Shown: piece after piece, positions 34,523 to 42,348 of the stretch | Layout: the number at the start of each line of letters is the position of its first letter | Position numbering within the stretch: the stretch's first letter is position 1 | Assembly (NCBI RefSeq): GCF_000011385.1 | Contig: NC_005125.1 | Coordinates: forward strand, 2,852,001-2,916,000 | DNA from: Gloeobacter violaceus PCC 7421 | GTDB lineage: Bacteria > Cyanobacteriota > Cyanobacteriia > Gloeobacterales > Gloeobacteraceae | Direction of reading: 5' to 3' | DNA length: 64,000 bases | Notes under the pieces: generated by a model | The model's input: only the letters and a program-made list of their open reading frames with translations | Databases searched by the model: none | Told to the model about the DNA's origin: nothing | Position numbers and translations under genes: made by a program

Positions 34523-34873
34523 TCAGGAAGCATCTTGGCGGCGTTCGACATTAGCCAGAGCGGCCAGTACGCCGACAGGCAACCACTGTCCTGCTTCTTT
34601 TGCTTCACGCACAGCCTGTTCCAGCCGTCGCAGCCCCTCTACCTCAGCAGTTAGCTCAGGCACGATCTTGAGAGCATCCTGAGTGTTCGCTATTTGCCCT
34701 GTTCCATCCTGGGCAACTCGCACACGGCGGCCAGTGTCAAAGCGACCATAATATTTGCTGCGCACGGGACCTTTCGCTTGACTGAAGTCATACTTGCTGA
34801 GCATGGCATCCGAGTCTGGGGAGCCTGGCTCATCGGGGTGGGAGTTTGCCTTGCTCGAAAGCTCGTCGTTCAT
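34523..34873 (-). CDS. Hypothetical antitoxin-like protein (YDFS motif)
   Basis: This encodes 116 residues. The centre carries MLSKYDFSQAKGPVRSKYYG, a variant of the YDFS...RGKY segment found in many cyanobacterial small proteins annotated as antitoxin-like. The rest is charged and helical (EVEGLRRLEQAVREAKEAGQ). It overlaps the upstream gene by four bases (ATGA), so the two form a unit. Whether it is really an antitoxin is not shown by the sequence. Confidence 0.55.
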   Translation of the reverse strand: MNDELSSKANSHPDEPGSPDSDAMLSKYDFSQAKGPVRSKYYGRFDTGRRVRVAQDGTGQIANTQDALKIVPELTAEVEGLRRLEQAVREAKEAGQWLPVGVLAALANVERRQDAS

Positions 34874-35166
34874 AAAGAATTCTCGCCCTTCGACAACTCG
34901 AACGGCACGATTGTCAAATTCGCCACCAGGTGCCGGGGCAACAGTTGAACGACCAGGGTCGAAAGCTCGCAGTGCAGGACTTCGGTGCCGGGGGGATCGC
35001 CCACGTAAACCCGCACGTCATCGCGCAACACGTTTAGATGCACCTGACCGCTGTCCCCTGTACTACCCGCCCCGCCGCGCACCGGCTTGAAGCGCAGCCT
35101 GGCGGAAGCCAGCACTTCGGCCACATCGCGGGCTACAGCCCCGTCCGGGCAGTTCAGTACGAGCAT
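34870..35166 (-). CDS. Hypothetical small protein paired with the YDFS protein
   Basis: This encodes 98 residues with an alternating alpha/beta pattern (MLVLNCPDGAVARDVAEVLA; VHLNVLRDDVRVYVGDPP). I do not recognise it. It is the first gene of a two-gene minus-strand unit with the YDFS protein, adjacent to the RES module, and could be one half of a toxin-antitoxin pair. This is an inference from gene arrangement alone. Confidence 0.5.
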   Translation of the reverse strand: MLVLNCPDGAVARDVAEVLASARLRFKPVRGGAGSTGDSGQVHLNVLRDDVRVYVGDPPGTEVLHCELSTLVVQLLPRHLVANLTIVPFELSKGENSL

Positions 35167-35318
35167 GCACCCAGCCTACTTGCTCGCCCATCCGGCGGCC
35201 AGGGACGAATAGTTGAATTACATGAAACTTTTTGGACTTTGAATGCGCGACCGTGGACCCCAGTCTGTCGTACTATCGTGGGCGTTGCCTTTGCGTCTGA
35301 CCACTCGCCGGGATCGCC

Positions 35319-37136
35319 ATGCTGCCCATCCGTACCGCCGCTGTTGCCCTGACCGCCTGCCTACTTGTCCTGCCCACCGCGCCGACGGTCGCCCAGACGG
35401 GCAGTGCCCCGGTGAGCACCGCCTCCGCCGCCTGGGTCGAGCGCAGCAACAAAAATACCGACGTCATGCTCGCCGTCGAAGCGCGCTTCAATCCTGAAGG
35501 AGCGGGCGGTCTGGGGGTGGACGGTTACGACGAAAAGATTGCCGATCTGGGAGCGGGGGTGCTGGAGCGCAACCGCCAGGCTTTTGTGCAGGCCGCCGAG
35601 ACGCTCACAAAGCGGCTGGCGGTCGAAAAAGATCCGCTGGTGCGCCAGGACCTGGAGATTTTGCTGAAGGCGGCCCGCGACAACCTGCGCCTATTGGAGT
35701 TGCGCCGCAAGTACGACATTGCTTACGTCAATGTCTCGCAGCTGGTCTTCGGCGGCCTGCGGGTGCTCCTCGACGACCAGGTGCCTGCCGAGCGGCGCAA
35801 GGCGGCGCTTGTGCGTCTGAGGCGCTATGCGGGCGCGGAAGCGGGCTATACCCCGATAGCCGTTCTGGCCGAGCAGCGGGTGCGCGAGCAGCTTGCCACC
35901 CCTGGTCTGACCGGTCCGTTCAAAGCCGAGGTCGAAAAGGATCTGGCCCAGAACGCCTTTTTTGTCGAAGGCATCGGCGAACTGTTCAAAAAGTACAATC
36001 TGGAGGGTTACCAGGCCGATTACGCGAAGCTCAAGGCGCAGCTGGCCGCCTACGACGTTTTTGTGCGCAAAGAGGTGCTACCCAAAGCGCGCGGCGATTT
36101 TCGCCTGCCGCCTGAGCGCTACGCCTTCGCCCTGGAGCAGTTGGGTGTCGATGTCCCTCCGGCGCAGTTGGCAGCCCAGGCGCGCGCCGCCTTCGCAGAC
36201 ATCCAGAAGCAGATGCAGGCCGTGGCGCTCCAGGTGGCCCAAACCAAAGGCTATAGCGCCACCGACTACCGCGATGTCATCCGCGAGCTAAAAAAAGAGC
36301 AAGTAGTGGGTGAAGCGATCCTGCCGCTGTACCTGCAGCGGCTCAAAGATCTCGAAACGATCATCCGGCGCGAAAAACTGGTCACCTTGCCCGAACGGCC
36401 CGCCCGCATCCGGATTGCCAGCCCCGCCGAGAGTGCCGCCGTTCCGGCCCCCAACATGCGCCCACCGCGCCTGGTGGGCAACAAAGGCGAGCAGGGCGAG
36501 TTCGTCTTGCCTTTGAACATCCCGGCCGCCGCGGGTTCAAAAGCCGGCAGCACCCAAAAATTCGACGATTTTACCTTCGATGCGGTCGCCTGGACGCTCA
36601 CCGCCCATGAGGCCCGGCCCGGCCACGAGTTGCAGTTTGCCTCGCTGATCGAAAAGGGCGTCTCCTCGGCGCGGGCCATCTACGCCTTCAACAGCACCAA
36701 CATCGAGGGCTGGGGACTCTACTCCGAGGCACTCGTAGAACCTTTTATCCCGGCGCAGGGGCAGCTGTTCACGCTGCAGTTTCGGCTGTTGCGCGCGGCC
36801 CGCGCTTTTCTCGACCCTGAACTGCAACTGGGCAAGGTGACCCCGGCGGAGGCGCTGCGGGTGCTCAAAAAAGATGTCGTCTTCTCCGAAGCTTTTGCCA
36901 ATCAGGAAGTCGAGCGCTACACCTTTGTCATGCCCGGTCAGGCGACGTCGTACTTCTACGGCTACACCAAACTGACGGACCTGCGCAAAGAGACCGAAAA
37001 GCTTCTGGGTAACCGCTTCGAGGCGCTCAAGTTCCACGACTTTATCCTGGCGCAGGGGCTGCTGCCGCCGGAACTGCTGCGAAAAGCGGTGCTGGAGCAA
37101 TTCGTAGGCACCGCTGCCGCCCCGACCGGGCGCTAA
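35319..37136 (+). CDS. Secreted DUF885 (M32-like) zinc peptidase
   Basis: This encodes 605 residues with a signal peptide (AAVALTACLLVLPTAPTVAQ). The DUF885 domain fills the rest. The active-site motif TAHEARPGHELQFA near residue 430 matches the HExxPGH metal-binding signature of this family, and the downstream Glu-rich GWGLYSEALVE segment gives the third ligand region. Such proteins are thought to be carboxypeptidase-like enzymes of the periplasm, but their substrates are mostly unknown. Confidence 0.87.
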   Translation: MLPIRTAAVALTACLLVLPTAPTVAQTGSAPVSTASAAWVERSNKNTDVMLAVEARFNPEGAGGLGVDGYDEKIADLGAGVLERNRQAFVQAAETLTKRLAVEKDPLVRQDLEILLKAARDNLRLLELRRKYDIAYVNVSQLVFGGLRVLLDDQVPAERRKAALVRLRRYAGAEAGYTPIAVLAEQRVREQLATPGLTGPFKAEVEKDLAQNAFFVEGIGELFKKYNLEGYQADYAKLKAQLAAYDVFVRKEVLPKARGDFRLPPERYAFALEQLGVDVPPAQLAAQARAAFADIQKQMQAVALQVAQTKGYSATDYRDVIRELKKEQVVGEAILPLYLQRLKDLETIIRREKLVTLPERPARIRIASPAESAAVPAPNMRPPRLVGNKGEQGEFVLPLNIPAAAGSKAGSTQKFDDFTFDAVAWTLTAHEARPGHELQFASLIEKGVSSARAIYAFNSTNIEGWGLYSEALVEPFIPAQGQLFTLQFRLLRAARAFLDPELQLGKVTPAEALRVLKKDVVFSEAFANQEVERYTFVMPGQATSYFYGYTKLTDLRKETEKLLGNRFEALKFHDFILAQGLLPPELLRKAVLEQFVGTAAAPTGR

Positions 37137-37177
37137 ATGCTGGCAAAATGCAGGGGAAGCGACCCCTCTAATCACCC

Positions 37178-37894
37178 ATGCAAACCGCTGCCTCAGCCAC
37201 CCCAAAAACCGATGCTCCCTGGCTTGAAAAAGCCCGCCTCGAAATCCTCGAACCGCGCCGCCGGACAATGCTCGCCCACCCGTTTGTCCTGGCGATGCAG
37301 CAGGGGAGCGCCCGGCCCGAGGACGCCCAGCGCTATTTTTCGGGTTTGATGTGGCATCTGCTTGCCTTCGGCGCCCACGTCGCCCACCTGTTTGCCAAGC
37401 GCCCCCCGGAGGCGGCCTTGGTATTGGACGGTCAGAGCGAAGACAAAGACGGCGACGCCGACCTTCTCGCCCGCATCGTGCGCGCCTTCGGCGGCCCCGC
37501 CGATCTCATCGAGGCCGACCCGTGGAGCTACCGGCCCCACCGCGTCTGGATTCATCACGACGCGCTGTTGCGCTCGGCCATCTACAGCACGGATCTCGGT
37601 TGGCAGGTGGGTACCGCCGCCCTGAACGTCGGTATCGAAGCGCTGGTGCCGGATATGATCGAGCCTTTGTTTAAGGCTTCTGTCGAGCGCTACGGGGTGA
37701 CGCCCCGCGAAGCGGCCTGGCTCGAATCGCGCGCGGGCGAGGTCGAGCGGACCCACGGCGAGAACGGTTTTATTCTGCTCAGCCATTATGTGGACGCTCA
37801 GGATGTCGCGCTGCAGAAGCAATGCCTGTTCTACATCGACGCGCTTTCCTACTCGATGGCCGGCTGTCTGCTCGAGAGCGGCCTGCCCGAGTAG
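37178..37894 (+). CDS. TenA/PqqC-like heme-oxygenase-fold protein
   Basis: This encodes 238 residues. The all-helical pattern, with HPFVLAMQQGSARPEDAQRY near residue 33 and VEALVPDMIE-like and HGENGFILLSHYV segments later, fits the TenA/PqqC/CADD-like iron-containing redox superfamily. The family includes thiamin-salvage TenA and self-sacrificing p-aminobenzoate synthases (CADD); which applies here cannot be told. It ends four bases before the YpsA-like gene and is probably cotranscribed with it. Confidence 0.7.
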   Translation: MQTAASATPKTDAPWLEKARLEILEPRRRTMLAHPFVLAMQQGSARPEDAQRYFSGLMWHLLAFGAHVAHLFAKRPPEAALVLDGQSEDKDGDADLLARIVRAFGGPADLIEADPWSYRPHRVWIHHDALLRSAIYSTDLGWQVGTAALNVGIEALVPDMIEPLFKASVERYGVTPREAAWLESRAGEVERTHGENGFILLSHYVDAQDVALQKQCLFYIDALSYSMAGCLLESGLPE

Positions 37895-37897
37895 GCG

Positions 37898-38353
37898 GTG
37901 GAGCGGATCGTCTCGGGGGGGCAGACGGGGGTGGACCGCGCCGCTCTCGATGTCGCTCGCGCTCTGGGGATCGCAATCGGCGGCTGGTGTCCGGCCGGAC
38001 GCTGGGCCGAGGACGGGGCAATATCTGAAAGCTATCCCCTCGTCCCGACGCCGCTTAGCGATCCTGCCCAGCGCACTGCCTGGAACGTGCGCGATGCGGA
38101 CGGCACTTTGATCTTGACGGTCGGCGAACCGACCGGGGGCACAGCACTTACCGTGCGCGTTGCCTGTGAGCTGGCAAAACCTCATCTCGTCGTCGATCTG
38201 GCCGGCACACTGGACTTTGAGCCGGTGCGCTCCTGGCTGCGAGAGCAGTCGATCCGCATCCTGAACGTGGCCGGACCGCGCGCGAGTACCTGCGCAGGCA
38301 TCTACGACCGCGCCTTTACCTTCTTGCACCGCTGTCTGAAACCTGAAACTTGA
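37898..38353 (+). CDS. YpsA/molybdenum-carrier-like SLOG-fold protein
   Basis: This encodes 151 residues starting at GTG. The nucleotide-binding signature ERIVSGGQTGVDRAALDVA opens the protein, and GWCPAGRWAEDG and GTLILTVGEPTGGTALTV follow. This is the putative molybdenum-cofactor-carrier branch of the SLOG superfamily, whose members bind nucleotides or nucleotide-derived ligands. The biological ligand is unknown. It starts four bases after the TenA-like gene. Confidence 0.82.
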   Translation: MERIVSGGQTGVDRAALDVARALGIAIGGWCPAGRWAEDGAISESYPLVPTPLSDPAQRTAWNVRDADGTLILTVGEPTGGTALTVRVACELAKPHLVVDLAGTLDFEPVRSWLREQSIRILNVAGPRASTCAGIYDRAFTFLHRCLKPET

Positions 38354-38364
38354 CAGTTGGCTTG

Positions 38365-38553
38365 GCACGACAATCTGTGGGTGCGAGAGGTGGAACCCCC
38401 TTCGGGTTCCCCTCTCGCGCTCTCCTCCTCCCCGCGTCGAGGGGCTGCCGGCCCCCCGACACCCCCCGGACTTCACGGCGAGGTGAGAACGAGACTGTGT
38501 GGGTGGGATGGGCTTACTTTTCCAGGGCCTGCACGACGCGTGTCGACTACGGC
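38365..38553 (+). repeat. Structured interspersed repeat, copy 1 (about 190 bp)
   Basis: The sequence matches 61379-61571 in inverted orientation, with long blocks of identity. It folds into at least two strong hairpins. In the first (38384-38418) GCGAGAGG and GGAACCC pair with GGGTTCC and CCTCTCGC; in the second a CGGGGGG/CCCCCCG-type stem surrounds the GCTGCC region. It lies in a gene-free gap of about 290 bases. No open reading frame or transposase is inside, so it could be a non-autonomous element or a dispersed regulatory repeat. Confidence 0.8.
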
Positions 38554-38640
38554 GGAGGGGCTGGCTGGTCGCTAGGCTGCAGATGCATTGGGGGGTATCG
38601 AGAAAAAACTGACAGGCAGCGGTTATCCCTGACACCTGCC

Positions 38641-39816
38641 CTACGCTGTTGCCGAATCGAGGGAGTGTGCGCCGATAGCGGCGGCGAGCTTGTCGATGAG
38701 CTGCGCTTTGAGTGCTTCGAAGTAGGCGACCGTTTCTTCCAGGGCCGAGGCGTTGGCGTAGTAGATGAGCGGTTCGACCAGCCACGCCTCGGTGGGGGAG
38801 AGCTTGGCCTCCAGGCGGCCGGAGCGCAGCTGCATGCCCACCCACTGCAGGCTAGAGGGCACGTGGCCCGGGTGCAGCTCGGCATTTCTGGCAACCCAGG
38901 CCAGCAGCGCTTCCGGTTCGTCGGATTCGCCGTAGGCTCCCACCGCCCGGCCGACCGCATAGACTTGGCGGGTCAACGCCTCGATGGCCGGAAAGTACTC
39001 GGGCCGGAACACTTCGCTCACCGTGAGCAGCCGAAAGCAGCCCGCTTCGTCGATGGCGTGGATGAGCCCGAGCAAATTGCAACTGAGATTGATGAGCGCT
39101 TTGTCGAATTCCAGGCGCGTGGGGCTTGTCGATTCGGCCAGTTCGAACCAGCCGCCGCGCTCGCGGGCCAGCAGGGCGTGGGAGCGCTCGCGGGCAGCCT
39201 GCGATCCCCCGGCGATGATTGTGCGCCCCGGCGGGCCGGGCCGGTAAAGGGTCTGGCCTCCGGCCCCCTCCCGCAGACCCGTCTGCAGCGTCACCCCGCG
39301 CATCAGACGACCGGTAATCCGGCCGGTGGTCTCAGGCCAGACATCCGGCAGGCGGCCGAACAGCGTCGCTTCTTCGATCTTTTCGATAAATAGCCGCACC
39401 AGCCTCTGGAAGTAGATGCCGTTGGCGCTGAAGACCACCAGCGGCAGCGACTCCTCGAACCGTTCGCCCCGGCGGTGGCCCCCCACCATCAGTTCGACCA
39501 GCGTACTGACCAGATCCAACAGCTGATCCGGGTTCGGGCAGGCGATGAGCACCTCCGGCAACCAGCCGGCTCGTTGGCTTTCGAGCAAATTCGGCCGCAA
39601 AACTGCACCGCTCTCCAGCCGCAGGACACTCTCCGGCTCCGCCACCAGCACTGCCCCGGCGTCGCGCAGGGCGCGGCCGCTCACCGAATCCGCCCGCTCG
39701 ATGAGAAAGACACGGCCGTCGAGGGTACGGGCGCGGGCACTCAGGTGATAAAAAAAGCTCACCCCGAGCGCCCCGGGCGGCAGGATGCCGATGGTGCCGG
39801 GTACGAGGGTGCTCAA
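38641..39816 (-). CDS. Hypothetical protein with a ketopantoate-reductase-like N-terminus
   Basis: This encodes 391 residues starting at TTG, with GGAGG nine bases upstream. The N-terminal segment GTIGILPPGALGVSFFYHLS resembles a dinucleotide-binding GxGxxG motif, but one Gly position is changed (GILPPGALG). Later regions (LEFDKALINLSCNLLGLIHA) look like the helical C-terminal domain of ketopantoate reductases, where a Lys in a similar helix is catalytic. The enzymatic function is not certain. It is the second gene of a unit with the ACT-domain protein (four bases apart). Confidence 0.6.
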   Translation of the reverse strand: MSTLVPGTIGILPPGALGVSFFYHLSARARTLDGRVFLIERADSVSGRALRDAGAVLVAEPESVLRLESGAVLRPNLLESQRAGWLPEVLIACPNPDQLLDLVSTLVELMVGGHRRGERFEESLPLVVFSANGIYFQRLVRLFIEKIEEATLFGRLPDVWPETTGRITGRLMRGVTLQTGLREGAGGQTLYRPGPPGRTIIAGGSQAARERSHALLARERGGWFELAESTSPTRLEFDKALINLSCNLLGLIHAIDEAGCFRLLTVSEVFRPEYFPAIEALTRQVYAVGRAVGAYGESDEPEALLAWVARNAELHPGHVPSSLQWVGMQLRSGRLEAKLSPTEAWLVEPLIYYANASALEETVAYFEALKAQLIDKLAAAIGAHSLDSATA

Positions 39817-39820
39817 GGTT

Positions 39821-40228
39821 TCAGACCTCCAGGGCGGCGATCACCTGGCAGGCCCGCTCCAGGTGGGAGACTTTGACCATCAGCCGGGTCAACTGTCCGG
39901 GGTAGGGCACGCTGCCGTAGGCGTAGGCGATGTTGACGCTCGCGTCGGCAAGCGCCTGGCACAACCGGGCAAGCGCCCCGGGGCTGTCGGTCAGCCGAAT
40001 GGCGAGCACGTCCGCCTCGATCACATAAAAACCCTGCCGCATCAGAATGTCCTTGCAGCGCTGCGGGTCGCTGGTCACCAGACGCACCACACCCTGCTCA
40101 ATCGTATCCAATACCGACAGCGCCTCGATGCTCACCTGTTCACCGGCGAGGGTCCAGCCGATGGCCGCCAGCACCCCCGGCCGGTTCTCCAGAGCCACAC
40201 TCAACTGGCGCTCGATGCTGTAGTCCAT
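39821..40228 (-). CDS. Tandem ACT-domain protein
   Basis: This encodes 135 residues: two ACT domains in a row, the first IERQLSVALENRPGVLAAIG and the second DVLAIRLTDSPGALARLCQA. ACT domains bind amino acids and regulate metabolic enzymes. There is no catalytic domain, so it is a stand-alone ACT protein. I used the ATG at 40228, where the first domain begins. The downstream gene 38641-39816 is likely cotranscribed. Confidence 0.85.
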   Translation of the reverse strand: MDYSIERQLSVALENRPGVLAAIGWTLAGEQVSIEALSVLDTIEQGVVRLVTSDPQRCKDILMRQGFYVIEADVLAIRLTDSPGALARLCQALADASVNIAYAYGSVPYPGQLTRLMVKVSHLERACQVIAALEV

Positions 40229-40391
40229 GCGTGTCCATTTCCAAACGCTCAGTAACAGTTGACCAGAATGGCCCGTTTCTCCCGGCTTCCTTATAAAAAC
40301 CGCAACAAATGTTAAAACAAGTGCGCTAAAGTTCACCGCTAAAATGAGGCCAGCAATCATGCCCTATCTGCTTGTTGTAAGGAATTGCTCC

Positions 40392-40937
40392 ATGTCGAAT
40401 AAGCAATCACGGGTCCCCTTTGGAGCAGCGTTGCTGGGTATCCTGACGCTGTTGCTTCTGTTTGAAACTGGCGCCTTTGCCCAGACCCAGGTCAAAGATC
40501 CGCTCAAGTTGTGCAAGGACGTGCCGGCCTACCAGGAGCTGAAAACCCAGCGCCTCGAGGCCGCACAAAAGGCCCAGGCCGACGGCAAACCAGTCACCTT
40601 TAACGAGGCCGGGACGAAGCAAAAGTTCGAGCGCTACGACACGGCCTACTGCGGCCAGGACGGCTATCCCCATCTCATCACCAGTGGTCAGCTCGACCGG
40701 GCGGGCGACTTTTTGATCCCGTCGGTGCTGTTTTTGTGGATCGCCGGGGCGCTCGGCTGGGCGGGCCGTCTGTATCTGGCCGAATCGAAGGGACCGGAGG
40801 ACGAGATCATCATCGACCTTCCCAAGGCGATCAAGTGCCTGCTGTTGGGCCTCATCTGGCCGGTGCAGGCGATCCCTGAGCTGATTAGCGGCAAGATCCG
40901 CGTGCCCGAAGACCGCGTCACCATCTCACCGCGCTAA
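40392..40937 (+). CDS. psaF: Photosystem I reaction centre subunit III
   Basis: This encodes 181 residues. The N-terminal signal-like segment ([20 protein letters not shown]) directs the protein to the lumenal side. The PsaF pattern follows: [40 protein letters not shown] with the second conserved Cys, a membrane helix ([20 protein letters not shown]), then a stromal tail ([20 protein letters not shown]). PsaF sits at the electron-donor side of photosystem I. AAGGAA precedes the start. The psaJ gene follows 18 bases later. Confidence 0.93.
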
Positions 40938-40955
40938 GCAAGGAGCCGCCACTCT

Positions 40956-41066
40956 ATGAAACTCTGGTCTCCCATCGCCGGTTTGCTGTTCATCGTGGGC
41001 AGCCTGGTCGTGCTCGTGCTCGCCAACGTCTTCACCAACTACCCGCTGTTCTTCCCCACCAGCTAG
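40956..41066 (+). CDS. psaJ: Photosystem I subunit IX
   Basis: This encodes 36 residues with one membrane helix. The form MKLWSPIAGLLFIVGSLVVL, then NVFTNYPLFFP, matches the small PsaJ subunit, which packs next to PsaF. AAGGAG lies upstream at normal spacing. The psaF-psaJ order is the usual cyanobacterial operon. The stop codon TAG overlaps the opposite-strand stop of the ferredoxin gene within one CTAG. Confidence 0.9.
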   Translation: MKLWSPIAGLLFIVGSLVVLVLANVFTNYPLFFPTS

Positions 41067-41311
41067 CGGTCGGTCAAGATCACCGCCATCCCCGGCTCCA
41101 CCAGTTCGACACAGGCCCGTAGCGCCCGCCGCTGCGGGCCTGTTTGCACATGCACCTCGCAGGTGGCGCAAAAGCCGTGGCGGCACTGGGTCGGGATGGC
41201 AAGCCCGGCGCGGGCCGCGGCGCGCACGACGGTGTCTTCAGCGCTTGCCTGCACCAAAACCGGTCCGGCGGGCGTCAAAAAGCAGACGGAGCAGAGGGCG
41301 TTCGGATCCAT
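41063..41311 (-). CDS. Plant-type [2Fe-2S] ferredoxin
   Basis: This encodes 82 residues. The iron-sulfur ligands are TQCRHGFCATCEVHV (the C-x4-C-x2-C pattern) and a fourth Cys in RACVELVEPG. The start at 41311 (MDPNALCSVCF) gives the full ferredoxin fold. It is shorter than PetF and has a different C-terminus, so it may serve a particular oxygenase or biosynthetic enzyme. Its position tail-to-tail with psaJ is suggestive but proves nothing. The upstream 100 bases contain a fragment of a helicase gene. Confidence 0.85.
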   Translation of the reverse strand: MDPNALCSVCFLTPAGPVLVQASAEDTVVRAAARAGLAIPTQCRHGFCATCEVHVQTGPQRRALRACVELVEPGMAVILTDR

Positions 41312-41339
41312 GCCTCGATCGTAGCGGCACAGTTCACGA

Positions 41340-41410
41340 ATGCGGATAGCGCGCAGCACGGGAACCAGCCGGTAGGTTTCCAGGCGAAGGCGGCCGGGCT
41401 GCACAGTGAG
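41340..41410 (-). pseudogene. 71-bp fragment homologous to the island SNF2 helicase gene
   Basis: This stretch matches 59296-59366, inside the DrmD-like gene, over 71 bases with seven mismatches counted by eye. Both are in the same orientation. In the helicase frame it translates QPGRLRLETYRLVPVLRAIR. Nothing else of the helicase gene is present beside it, so it is a relic of another helicase copy or of a rearrangement with the island. It lies about 0.9 kb outside the left att copy. Confidence 0.8.
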
Positions 41411-41455
41411 TATGTTATAACATCTGTATTACGTGGGTGAGCGGAGGGAAAAGCG

Positions 41456-41677
41456 ATGGAAGCAAAGGTGCGCAGAGTCGGCAACAGCCTCGGTCTTACC
41501 CTCACGAAGGAGGCGCTGGAGTTGCTGAACGTTCAGGAGGGAGATACCCTCCACCTCGTCAAGGCGCGGGGTGGTCTGTTGCTCACCCGCTGCGACCCTC
41601 AGTTCGCCAGGGCGATGCAAGCATATAAACTGGCGAGCCGCGAGTATCATGACGCCCTCAATGAACTTGCCCAGTAA
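41456..41677 (+). CDS. AbrB/MazE-type antitoxin
   Basis: This encodes 73 residues. The N-terminal swapped-hairpin DNA-binding domain is typical: KVRRVGNSLGLTLTKEALEL, then VQEGDTLHLVKARGGLLLT. The C-terminal helix (FARAMQAYKLASREYHDALN) should wrap around the toxin. It precedes the Doc-type toxin by five bases and should repress the pair's promoter, for which TATGTTATAACAT-like dyad sequences just upstream (around 41410) are candidates. Confidence 0.88.
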   Translation: MEAKVRRVGNSLGLTLTKEALELLNVQEGDTLHLVKARGGLLLTRCDPQFARAMQAYKLASREYHDALNELAQ

Positions 41678-41682
41678 CTGTC

Positions 41683-42108
41683 TTGGCAACGGTGGAACTG
41701 TACTTCCTGCCTGAGAATGCGGTCGAGGCGATGCATCTCAGTACGCTGGCCGATTTCGGCGGCCTATCCGGTGTGCGGGACGAAGCTGCCCTGCAGGCAT
41801 CCCTGGCTCGTCCCCGCCACCGCCGCCATTACAACCCGGACGCGGATGTCTTCGAAATAGCCGCCTGCTACGCCTTTGCCTTTACCAGAAATCACCCCTA
41901 TATCGATGGCAACAAACGCATCGCCTTCCACTGCGCTCATGCATTTCTCTATCTCAATGGCTGGATACTGCGTGCCCCGCAACCTGAAGTCGTGTTCCAG
42001 GTGCTGGCACTGGCCGAAGGACAGCTCTCGGAAATCGATTTTGCTGCCTGGCTCAGGCGCCGTTCAGTACCACAGGACCAGGACAGCCCACCTGTCGAGC
42101 CGACCTGA
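41683..42108 (+). CDS. Doc-type (death-on-curing, Fic fold) toxin
   Basis: This encodes 141 residues. The Fic motif HPYIDGNKRIAF is present near residue 77, with the His, Asn and Arg needed for catalysis. The N-terminal LSGVRDEAALQASLARPRHR segment is typical of Doc proteins, which phosphorylate EF-Tu and stop translation. Translation probably starts at a TTG five bases after the antitoxin stop. Together with the AbrB-type antitoxin it forms a complete type II toxin-antitoxin module. Confidence 0.88.
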   Translation: MATVELYFLPENAVEAMHLSTLADFGGLSGVRDEAALQASLARPRHRRHYNPDADVFEIAACYAFAFTRNHPYIDGNKRIAFHCAHAFLYLNGWILRAPQPEVVFQVLALAEGQLSEIDFAAWLRRRSVPQDQDSPPVEPT

Positions 42109-42348
42109 CCGACGAACTGCACGCAGGGCCAGGTTGAAACTGTAGGCTATTCTCAAGCATCTGGACGGAATTGCGATCTGATATCGAATTCACGTAGATA
42201 GACAGGAAATGGGACGGACGCGGTTGGCCACAGAGTAATCTTGCACCCGGAAGTCATGCTACTAATCTCCTGCGGTTTAGATACTGAAACAGCCTAAAAA
42301 GTGCCCCCGGATGGACTCGAACCATCGCACAAGGTTTAGGAAACTACA
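42109..42348. other. Short gap holding the left island junction
   Basis: Apart from the tRNA-derived repeat at 42303-42342 I see no gene here. The stretch between the Doc gene and the repeat is more AT-rich than the core genes and shows no recognisable integrase fragment. Confidence 0.5.
42303..42342 (-). repeat. Partial tRNA-Arg 3' end (distal att copy of the island)
   Basis: The first 29 bases are identical to 61184-61212, the acceptor, T-arm and variable region of the tRNA-Arg gene. The next 11 bases continue the match with two single-base indels up to the anticodon region. No D-arm or 5' acceptor strand is attached, so it is not a functional tRNA. Orientation and extent are those expected for the site left when an element integrates at a tRNA 3' end. 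Confidence 0.88.

Noticed and set aside
37193-38845. A 550-codon minus-strand frame.
   Set aside because: It covers the TenA-like and YpsA-like genes and the structured repeat in antisense, and no family is recognisable.
42303-42342. A second tRNA-Arg gene.
   Set aside because: Only the 3' half is present and no 5' acceptor strand or D-arm follows. It was kept as an att copy instead.
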